Assembly (NCBI GenBank): GCA_016284485.1
Contig: JAEEOX010000211.1
Coordinates: forward strand, 1 to 13,490
Origin: Bacillota bacterium
Lineage (GTDB): Bacteria > Bacillota > Clostridia > Peptostreptococcales > Anaerovoracaceae
Length of the DNA stretch: 13,490 bases
Direction: 5' to 3'
Position 1 is the stretch's first letter, and the number at the start of each line of letters is the position of its first letter. Below the pieces are notes generated by a model. That model was not told the origin of the DNA and did no database searches. It saw nothing but the letters and a program-made list of their open reading frames with translations. Of the stretch, positions 5,562 through 11,453 are shown piece after piece. A program made the translations under genes and the position numbers.

Positions 5562-7616
5562 ATGAACTTCAAAAAGAAAATGGAAGAAGCTGTGATCGCC
5601 GAAAACGACGGTGAGGCTGCTGCCAAGATAGAGGTTCCTGAAGAACTGGATTCCAAGAGCCGGAACCAGATCATCCTGGATAAACTGAATGACGGATCCC
5701 TGGGAAGAGTGGGCGACGTCGTGCTGAGAGGACTGAACACCAAATTCACGCGCATACTGTTTTCCTGCGCCAGTGTCGTGGTGGTCCTCTACACGATATA
5801 CATCGCATTTTTCGGAATGCCCACCATCCTGTTCCACAGAATATCCCACGTGGCCGTGATACTGATGGTATGTCCGCTGATCTACCCGTCCAAAATATTC
5901 AAGGAGGGCAGCAAGGCGGAACTGATCTTCAACGGCATATGCACGGTCCTGGGTCTGGTATCCGCGATATACGCACTCATACACTGGAAGGATTTCTACA
6001 GCTATTCGCTGACCACGACGGACCTGATCTTCCTTGTGACCCTGGTGGTCATGGTGCTTGAAGCGACCAGAAGATCCATCGGTATACCCATGGTCTTCAT
6101 AGCTATCTTTGCCATAGCCTACTGCCTGCTGGGAAGCCACTTCCCCGGTGCGCTGGCTCACAAGGGCTACACCTTCACCAGAGTCATCAACATGATCTGC
6201 GTCGGAACGGAGGGACTGTTCAGTTCCACACTGGGCACCGCCGCAGTTGAGATCGCGGCCTTCATGATATTCTCGGCGCTCCTTCAGGTAAGCGGCGCGC
6301 TCCAGTATTTCATGAGGCTGGCCTTCGCACTTGCCGGAGGATTCTCCGGAGGCCCCGCAAAGGTGGCTGTAATTTCTTCCGCCATGATGGGAATGGTATC
6401 CGGTTCCACGGTGGCAAACGTTACCGCAACAGGTTCACTTACCATCCCGCTCATGAAGATGATGGGATTCAAGCCCACGTACGCGGGATCGGTTGAGGCC
6501 TGCTCGTCTGCAGGAGGATCCATAACCCCGCCTGTACTGGGGGCCACGGCCTTCCTCATAGCAGAGATGCTTGACAGGAGCTACTGGGAGATAGCCGTAG
6601 CGGCAGTGATCCCGGCGATCCTGTACTATGTATCACTTTTCAACTCAGTACACATCAGATCAGTCAAGGAGGGACTCGTAGGCATCGACAGGGAATACCT
6701 TCCCAAACTGTGGGTATCCTTCAAGGCTGCGCTGTTCCTGATATTACCCCTTGCCATACTCATCGGACTGATGGCCATGCAGTATTCGGCACTTCTTTCC
6801 GCCATCTATTCCACTCTGGCCCTGTTCGTGGTCACCATGATCAAGAAGGAGACCAGGTTATCGCTGGACGGTCTCGGAAAGGTCTGCAGGATAGCACTTA
6901 AGTCCATGGTATCCGTTTCCACGGCCTGCGCCTCTGCGGGAGTCATCGTTGCCACCCTGGCAATGACCGGTCTCGGACAGAAGGTAGGCTCCATCATCAC
7001 CGAATTCGCAGGCGGCAATCTGGTATTCGGACTCATGCTCACACAGGTTGCGGCACTGCTTCTGGGAACAGGACTTGTAACGCCGGCCACCTATACGCTG
7101 CTTGGTGTACTCTGCGCACCTGCGCTGATCAACATGGGAGCAGTTCCCATCGCGGCGCACTTGTTCATTTTCCACTTCGCCATCATAGGTACGCTGACGC
7201 CGCCCGTTTCGCTGGCAGCCTTCGCGGCAGCAGGTATCGCGGGCTCCAACCCGATGAAAACAGGTATAGCCGCCTTCCGGCTGGCTTTCCCGGGGTTCCT
7301 GGTGCCCTACTTCTTCGTGATCAATCCGTCGCTGATAGGGCAAGGCTCCGCGCTGGAGATACTGATCAACTTCGCCACGGCAGCCGTGGGCGTAATGTTC
7401 ATAGACTACGCCATCGAAGGATTCATCAAACACAAGATCAACTGGATCTCCAGGATCCTCTGCGCCGTGGCCGGCGTGGGAATGGTATTCCCCAACTATC
7501 TGATCTCACTGATAGCTGCCGGCGTTGGCGTCGCTGCGATCCTTCTGGACAGGCTGGTCTTCAGCACTAAGCAAAAGCATTTAAAAGAGGTGGAGAAACA
7601 TGAAGATACTGTTTAA
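5562..7616 (+). CDS. TRAP transporter fused permease (4TM/12TM fusion)
   Basis: A 684-residue integral membrane protein in which the small (DctQ-like) and large (DctM-like) TRAP subunits are fused, the usual form for TAXI systems. After a charged cytoplasmic N-terminus (about 50 residues) come hydrophobic segments such as ILFSCASVVVVLYTIYIAFF and LIFLVTLVVMVLEATRR, then the large-subunit core. Family hallmarks are GGFSGGPAKVAVISSAMMG, SGSTVANVTATGSLTIPLMK and SAGGSITPPVLGATAFLIAE in the first half of that core, and LTPPVSLAAFAAAGIAGSNP in the second. It uses an ion gradient to take up the ligand delivered by the lipoprotein encoded just upstream. The start is ATG 5562, preceded by GGGAGAGA at 5551-5558. 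An in-frame ATG at 5511 would run translation through the stem-loop and lacks a ribosome binding site. The 3' end overlaps the amidohydrolase gene by 17 bases. The substrate is not determinable from sequence. Confidence 0.95.
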   Translation: MNFKKKMEEAVIAENDGEAAAKIEVPEELDSKSRNQIILDKLNDGSLGRVGDVVLRGLNTKFTRILFSCASVVVVLYTIYIAFFGMPTILFHRISHVAVILMVCPLIYPSKIFKEGSKAELIFNGICTVLGLVSAIYALIHWKDFYSYSLTTTDLIFLVTLVVMVLEATRRSIGIPMVFIAIFAIAYCLLGSHFPGALAHKGYTFTRVINMICVGTEGLFSSTLGTAAVEIAAFMIFSALLQVSGALQYFMRLAFALAGGFSGGPAKVAVISSAMMGMVSGSTVANVTATGSLTIPLMKMMGFKPTYAGSVEACSSAGGSITPPVLGATAFLIAEMLDRSYWEIAVAAVIPAILYYVSLFNSVHIRSVKEGLVGIDREYLPKLWVSFKAALFLILPLAILIGLMAMQYSALLSAIYSTLALFVVTMIKKETRLSLDGLGKVCRIALKSMVSVSTACASAGVIVATLAMTGLGQKVGSIITEFAGGNLVFGLMLTQVAALLLGTGLVTPATYTLLGVLCAPALINMGAVPIAAHLFIFHFAIIGTLTPPVSLAAFAAAGIAGSNPMKTGIAAFRLAFPGFLVPYFFVINPSLIGQGSALEILINFATAAVGVMFIDYAIEGFIKHKINWISRILCAVAGVGMVFPNYLISLIAAGVGVAAILLDRLVFSTKQKHLKEVEKHEDTV

Positions 7617-8853
7617 AAACGCCAACATCATAGACAGCGACCGCTGTGAACTGAACAAAAATGTTTTGGTGAACGACGGCGTAATTGAGGCGATCTTCGG
7701 CCAGACTGACAGCCTTCCGGAGGCGGACGAGGTCTACGACCTGAGGGACAAGTGGCTCATGCCGGGAATGGTGGACATGCATACCCATCTCAACGCTGAG
7801 ACCGGGATCAACAAGTCCGGAGTCAACGGCAAGCTCTGGAGAATGCTGACACCTTCTCCCGAGAAGGCCATACACTTCCTGAGGAACGCCCAGCTCACGC
7901 TGATGGCGGGATTCACCACAGTCAGGAACTGCGGACACGTGACCTACTACACCCCCGAGGACGTGGCGGTCAGAGAAGCCATCTACCACGACGTGGCGGT
8001 GGGACCCAACGTCATCGCCTGCGCGGGCTTCATCACCATGACCGCGGGCCACGGAGACCTCTCCTATCCCCAGAAGCTCAGAAGGCTTCCGGAGTACGGC
8101 ATGGGAGAGAGATGCTTCAACGGTCCCTGGGACTGCGTTGAAGGTGTAAGAGAAAAGGTGAGGAACGGCGCCGATTTCATCAAGGTGATGGCATCCGGCG
8201 GCATGGGTTCATCAGGGGACGAACCTGACTGGCCCAACTTCACCGTGGAAGAGCTTTCAGCCATCGTGTCAGAAGCTCATGCACTCAAGCGCAAGGTGGC
8301 AGCCCACACCCACTGCAGGGAAGCTTCCATCAGATGCATAGAAGCCGGCATCGATACCATCGAGCACGGCTGCGGACTTACCGACGACCTCTGCGAGATG
8401 ATGGTGGAGAAGGGCCTCTACCTGATCCCCACCATGCGCGTAGTGGATGTTCTGGTGAACAGCGACGACAAGGAGGAGGCCAAGAAGGCCGCTCTTTTGG
8501 TGGACGACCACCACAGAGCCTTCAGATCCGCCATCAAGACGGGTGTGAAGATGGCCTATGGTACAGACTCCATCAATGCCCTTAAACACGGTGAGAACGG
8601 CCTTGAGATCCTCAACATGAGAGAAGGCGGAATGAGTTCCAAGATGGTATTCGACTGCCTGACATCCAACGCCGCAGACGCACTGGGCAAAGCCGACGTT
8701 CAGGGATACATCAGGGAAGGCTACAATGCCGACCTTATCGTCACCGCCAAACAGCCGGTGGAAAACATCGAGTACCTTTCTGAAGCGGGCCACGTAGAAC
8801 TGGTCATGGTCAGAGGCAAGGTCGTGAAGAACACAATGGAGAGACCATTCTGA
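7600..8853 (+). CDS. COG1228-type metal-dependent amidohydrolase, possible dipeptidase
   Basis: A 417-residue cytoplasmic hydrolase of the amidohydrolase superfamily (imidazolonepropionase-like COG1228 group). Expected binuclear-centre ligands are all present: HTH at 61-63 after PGMVDM, the likely carboxylated lysine K195 in FIKVMASGG, H236 in AAHTH, H256 in IEHG, and D323 in YGTDS. The small beta-sandwich of the fold is formed by the N-terminal 55 residues and by the C-terminal GYNADLIVTAKQPVENI segment. Some characterised members of this group are prolidase-like dipeptidases acting on Xaa-Pro or Xaa-Arg/Lys dipeptides, so a dipeptidase or N-acyl-amino-acid hydrolase is plausible, but no substrate can be assigned. 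The start is ATG 7600 with AGAGGTGGAG just upstream; it overlaps the permease gene end by 17 bases and is followed after one base by the LctP-family permease. The linkage suggests that it acts on the TRAP-imported compound. Confidence 0.9.
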   Translation: MKILFKNANIIDSDRCELNKNVLVNDGVIEAIFGQTDSLPEADEVYDLRDKWLMPGMVDMHTHLNAETGINKSGVNGKLWRMLTPSPEKAIHFLRNAQLTLMAGFTTVRNCGHVTYYTPEDVAVREAIYHDVAVGPNVIACAGFITMTAGHGDLSYPQKLRRLPEYGMGERCFNGPWDCVEGVREKVRNGADFIKVMASGGMGSSGDEPDWPNFTVEELSAIVSEAHALKRKVAAHTHCREASIRCIEAGIDTIEHGCGLTDDLCEMMVEKGLYLIPTMRVVDVLVNSDDKEEAKKAALLVDDHHRAFRSAIKTGVKMAYGTDSINALKHGENGLEILNMREGGMSSKMVFDCLTSNAADALGKADVQGYIREGYNADLIVTAKQPVENIEYLSEAGHVELVMVRGKVVKNTMERPF

Positions 8854-8854
8854 T

Positions 8855-10366
8855 ATGCAGACCCTTTTATCGTTCATTCCCATTCTCATACTTCTGATAT
8901 GCCTTCTGGTGCTTAAGCTTTCAGCCATGAAAGCGGGAGCCATCGCGCTGATCTCAGCTGTATGCGTCAGCGCGGTGATATTCCGGCCGGGCATGGACGG
9001 ACTTGCCGTCGCCATGGGGAAGGGATTCGGACTCGCACTCTTCGTAATATTCATAATCTGGGGCGCCATCTTCCTTTACAACCTGGAAAAAGAGACCGGT
9101 GCCCTGGATGTGATAAACAAAAATATCGAGAGGATCATCGAGGACAAGCTCCTCCAGTTCCTTCTCATAAGCTGGGTGTTTTCCGCATTCCTCCAGGGGA
9201 TAGCCGGCTTCGGCGTCCCCGTGATCGTAGCCACGCCCATACTGATCTGCATGGGCTTCGATCCCATCATGTCAGCTGCTGCGGTGCTGGTTGGCCACTC
9301 CTGGGCCATCAGCTTCGGTTCCATGGGCTCGTCCATCTCAGCCATAGATATGGTGACCAACACTGACATCCTGGACATCGTGTCCTACATGGCGCTTTTC
9401 GGCATCGTGGGCATGGTGGTGACGGGGATGGCTGTGCTCTTCATCTACGACGGCCTGAACGGCATAAGGCGGGGCATCGTCTATCTTCTGATCGCCTCCC
9501 TGACCATGGGACTGTCCCTCATCGTCCTTGCGGCGGTGGGCATGACCTCCGTCATGGGACTGCTTTCGGGAAGCGTGGGAATAGTGACGCTCCTGGTGGT
9601 AAACAGCGTTAAGAGCCACGGCAAAAAACCGGAGTTCTACAGGGACAAACTCAATCTTTTCGAGGCGTTCCTGCCCTACCTGCTGATCATAGTTTTGTCG
9701 GTGGTGTTCTTTGTCATAAGCCCGAAGATCAAGCTCGTTCTTGACTTCCCGGGCTACGTAAGCGGCACCGGCGTCACGATACCCTCAGAAGAGGCCTACG
9801 TGTCCTTTAACGTCCTTAAATACCCCTTCTCCATCATTTTGATGGCGTCTGCCATAAGCAGCGTCATATTCGTGAAAAGGGGCACTCTCGACCGCAAAAC
9901 ATTCAGGACCATACTTCAGAACACAGTGAAGAAGTGCACATCCACCACCATCACTCTGGTGCTCCTGCTGGTAACGGCCCAGATCATGATGGACGGGGGA
10001 ATGATAAACAACCTGGCGGTATTCCTGGCCAATGTGACCAAGAGCTTCTATCCCTTCGTGGCACCCTTCATCGGGCTTCTGGGAGCCTTCGTCACGGGGA
10101 GCAACACCAACTCCAACGTGATCTTCGGCAACCTTCAGGAGACCGCGGCATCCGCTCTCGGGATCAGCACCGCCATAACCTGCGCGGTCCAGTCCATCGG
10201 AGCATCCATAGGAGGAGCCATCGGACCCACCACTGTCGCCCTGGGAGCCACTGCGGCACAGGCGGTGGGACAGGAGCCGGACATCTACGCCAAAACCTTG
10301 TGGCCCACACTGATCGGGGCCGCCTGCCTGGGCGCGGTCAACTTGCTTTTGATATACCTGCTGTAA
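8855..10366 (+). CDS. L-lactate permease (LctP) family transporter
   Basis: A 503-residue, almost wholly hydrophobic protein, close to the usual length of LctP/LldP permeases and probably with 12-14 membrane helices. Family features include GIAGFGVPVIVATPIL (115-130), in which the GFGxPV motif is conserved, VLVGHSWAISFGSMG (145-158), GAFVTGSNTNSNVIFGNLQ (410-428), equivalent to the TGSDTSSN..FG loop of lactate permeases, and a glycine-rich segment SIGASIGGAIGPTT near the end. In this copy Asn replaces the usual Asp in the TGS-D/N-T loop, which may point to a different substrate. Characterised members carry lactate or glycolate with protons. ATG 8855 has GGAGAGA at 8838-8844 and begins one base after the amidohydrolase stop. 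A second transporter so tightly linked to a TRAP system suggests that it handles a product or counter-ion of the same pathway; that is inference. Confidence 0.88.
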   Translation: MQTLLSFIPILILLICLLVLKLSAMKAGAIALISAVCVSAVIFRPGMDGLAVAMGKGFGLALFVIFIIWGAIFLYNLEKETGALDVINKNIERIIEDKLLQFLLISWVFSAFLQGIAGFGVPVIVATPILICMGFDPIMSAAAVLVGHSWAISFGSMGSSISAIDMVTNTDILDIVSYMALFGIVGMVVTGMAVLFIYDGLNGIRRGIVYLLIASLTMGLSLIVLAAVGMTSVMGLLSGSVGIVTLLVVNSVKSHGKKPEFYRDKLNLFEAFLPYLLIIVLSVVFFVISPKIKLVLDFPGYVSGTGVTIPSEEAYVSFNVLKYPFSIILMASAISSVIFVKRGTLDRKTFRTILQNTVKKCTSTTITLVLLLVTAQIMMDGGMINNLAVFLANVTKSFYPFVAPFIGLLGAFVTGSNTNSNVIFGNLQETAASALGISTAITCAVQSIGASIGGAIGPTTVALGATAAQAVGQEPDIYAKTLWPTLIGAACLGAVNLLLIYLL

Positions 10367-10378
10367 AAGGAGGAGAAC

Positions 10379-10537
10379 ATGAAAAACATAATACTCTGCA
10401 TAGTACTGATCCCCACCTTTGCAGCGCTGTACGCCTCAGGCCAGCTGGACAACACCGTCCTGGGCATCCTGGGCATGGCGGGCATCGCCGCCGTAACCAT
10501 CGGCGCACTGGTAAAGGAGCCCAGGAAAAAGCAATAA
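10379..10537 (+). CDS. Uncharacterised 52-residue two-helix membrane protein
   Basis: A small gene of 53 codons including the stop, starting ATG 10379 with a textbook AGGAGG at 10368-10373 (5 bases away) and ending TAA 10535-10537. The product starts MKNIILCIVLIPTFAALYAS (a hydrophobic helix, about residues 4-20), has a short polar turn GQLDN, a second Gly/Ala-rich helix TVLGILGMAGIAAVTIGALV (26-45), and a basic tail KEPRKKQ. By the positive-inside rule the C-terminus should face the cytoplasm. It begins 12 bases after the LctP-family permease stop and is followed closely by the operon terminator, so it is clearly the last gene of that operon. I do not recognise a family. It may be a small partner or stabilising subunit of the permease; that is inference from context and size. 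Coding reality is supported by the ribosome binding site, clean amphipathic layout, GC-rich third positions and position. Confidence 0.8.
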   Translation: MKNIILCIVLIPTFAALYASGQLDNTVLGILGMAGIAAVTIGALVKEPRKKQ

Positions 10538-10565
10538 TGCATAAAATTGTTAATAAATATGCAAA

Positions 10566-10597
10566 ACTGCCGGAACCCCCTCCGGCAGTGTTTTTTT
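10566..10597 (+). terminator. Rho-independent terminator of the TRAP/amidohydrolase/LctP operon
   Basis: ACTGCCGGA (10566-10574) pairs perfectly with TCCGGCAGT (10581-10589) around the loop ACCCCC. A G and then seven Ts (10591-10597) follow. It lies 28 bases after the stop of the 52-residue protein gene. Confidence 0.92.
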
Positions 10598-10645
10598 GTC
10601 ATTTTATTATCATTTTTGGCGTTTTTGGGGGTAAAATTGCAGATT

Positions 10646-10689
10646 TTGTACCTTTTCTTGTACAAGATTGTATTTTTTTCTGTACAAGA
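10646..10689. promoter_or_regulatory. TGTACAAGA repeats overlapping the -35 element, candidate operator
   Basis: A perfect 12-base palindrome TCTTGTACAAGA lies at 10656-10667. Its right part TGTACAAGA (10659-10667) recurs at 10681-10689, 22 bases on (about two helical turns), where TGTACA forms the -35 hexamer. A third partial copy TTGTAC lies at 10646-10651. The arrangement suits a dimeric regulator bound on one face of the DNA and competing with RNA polymerase. The regulator is unknown. Confidence 0.55.
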
Positions 10690-10709
10690 CGGAATATAGG
10701 TGGTATAAT
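10681..10709 (+). promoter_or_regulatory. SigA-type promoter of the NuoE/NuoF operon
   Basis: TATAAT at 10704-10709 is a perfect -10 element and is preceded by TGG (10701-10703), giving an extended -10. Exactly 17 bases upstream lies TGTACA (10681-10686), a 4-of-6 match to the -35 consensus. Transcription should start near 10716, leaving a leader of about 130 bases before the NuoE start. Confidence 0.8.
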
Positions 10710-10759
10710 CAACCTAATTTCACAATATTTATTCATCAAGTGGATAAATACCGCAAAAC

Positions 10760-10828
10760 TCTGTATGCCGGAAGGCCTCTTTTGCCCGCGGGCCACAATA
10801 TGTTGGGGCTGACCGGAGGGAATACAGA
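10760..10828 (+). promoter_or_regulatory. Structured 5' leader of the NuoE/NuoF operon, possible cis-regulatory RNA
   Basis: TCTGTAT (10760-10766) pairs perfectly with ATACAGA (10822-10828), enclosing a GC-rich interior. Inside, CCGG (10768-10771) can pair with CCGG (10813-10816), or GCC-GGAA-GGC (10767-10776) can form a small GNRA-type hairpin. GGCC (10774-10777) can pair with GGCC (10791-10794). CCTCT (10776-10780) could also pair with GGAGG (10815-10819), masking a ribosome binding site. This could be a riboswitch or a protein-binding leader. A molybdenum/tungsten cofactor switch would suit a formate dehydrogenase operon, but I cannot confirm the consensus by eye. Confidence 0.35.
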
Positions 10829-10881
10829 TGGAAAAGGAAAGGAGGGTATGGACCCGAGATCCATACGAAACGGCATGGTAA
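10828..10881 (+). other. Possible 17-residue leader ORF overlapping the NuoE start
   Basis: ATG 10828 has a well-placed CGGAGGG (10814-10820, 7 bases away) and opens a 17-codon frame encoding MEKERRVWTRDPYETAW, with TAA at 10879-10881. It is one base out of frame with NuoE and overlaps its likely start at 10848 as well as an alternative ATG at 10875. It might be translated and couple ribosomes into NuoE, or it may be chance. Confidence 0.25.
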
Positions 10882-11453
10882 CAAATCTAGGCAGCAGAAC
10901 AGTGTCTCCGCCGGACAAAGCCAGCATGAGCGCGGAAGACCTGGCCCTGTATGACCGAATCGACGCTTCGATCGAGAAGTACAAGGACCACGAAGGCGCA
11001 CTGATCATGGTCCTGCATGAGGCTCAGGAGGCCTATGGCTATCTCCCTGAGGATGTACAGTACTACATCGCCGGCAAAATGGGAGTGCCCCTGGCAGAGG
11101 TCAGCGGGGTGGTGAGCTTCTACTCTTTCTTCACCACAAAGAAGAGAGGCAAGCACACGATCCGCGTATGTCAGGGAACGGCCTGCTACGTAAGAGGCGG
11201 CAAGCGTCTCGTGGAGGCCATCAAGACGGAACTGGGGATCGACGTGGGAGACACCACTGAGGACGGTCTCTTCACCTTCGAGATCGCAAGGTGCATCGGC
11301 GCCTGCGGACTGGCTCCGGCCATCATGATCGACGATGACGTGTACAAGCAGATGACGCCGCAGAAACTGCATATTTTGCTCCGTAAGTATCACGAGGCAG
11401 AGAGAGCATCGGAGGCGGAAGAGCCTGAGGAAGAGGGAGGTATCGCATCATGA
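10848..11453 (+). CDS. NuoE/HndA-like [2Fe-2S] subunit of an NAD(P)-linked oxidoreductase
   Basis: A 201-residue thioredoxin-fold ferredoxin subunit. The four cluster cysteines are C108 and C113 (VCQGTAC, C-x4-C) and C149 and C153 (CIGAC, C-x3-C). Family landmarks before them are ALIMVLHEAQEAYGYLP, VSGVVSFYSFF and the KHTIRVCQGTACYVRG strand. It passes electrons between the flavin subunit encoded next and other iron-sulfur centres, in the cytoplasm. The start at 10848 follows AAAAGGA (10832-10838) with 9-base spacing; a second purine block GGAGGG lies immediately before it. Frame-consistent ATGs at 10875 and 10926 would shorten the unusually long N-terminus but lack ribosome binding sites. 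The frame stays open upstream to about 10668, but that includes the promoter and cannot be translated. A Glu-rich tail of about 15 residues ends in an ATGA overlap with the NuoF gene. It could belong to a formate dehydrogenase, a bifurcating hydrogenase or a related complex. Confidence 0.88.
   Translation: MDPRSIRNGMVTNLGSRTVSPPDKASMSAEDLALYDRIDASIEKYKDHEGALIMVLHEAQEAYGYLPEDVQYYIAGKMGVPLAEVSGVVSFYSFFTTKKRGKHTIRVCQGTACYVRGGKRLVEAIKTELGIDVGDTTEDGLFTFEIARCIGACGLAPAIMIDDDVYKQMTPQKLHILLRKYHEAERASEAEEPEEEGGIAS

Noticed and set aside
5433..6161. 242-codon minus-strand frame across the stem-loop and TRAP permease 5' end
   Set aside because: It is antisense to well-supported genes, has a low-complexity polar composition and no ribosome binding site context. 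It crosses an intergenic hairpin.
8269..9069. 266-codon minus-strand frame opposite the amidohydrolase and LctP genes
   Set aside because: It spans a tight plus-strand gene junction with strong motifs on both sides; no family resemblance is seen in the minus-strand product.
10598..10645. Possible feature between the operon terminator and the NuoE promoter
   Set aside because: T-rich spacer with no supported coding frame or strong structure.
10681..10709. Rex-type operator in the NuoE promoter
   Set aside because: The TGTACAAGA repeats do not match the TTGTTAA-N4-TTAACAA pattern known for clostridial Rex, so no regulator name is given.
9934..10812. 292-codon plus-strand frame overlapping the LctP gene end, the small gene, terminator and promoter
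   Set aside because: It runs out of frame through two real genes, a terminator and a promoter, and its translation is His/Arg/Gly-rich without domain resemblance.
10668..10847. N-terminal extension of the NuoE frame up to 10668
   Set aside because: It would start upstream of the -10 element at 10704-10709 and read through the leader. The added residues do not resemble the NuoE family.
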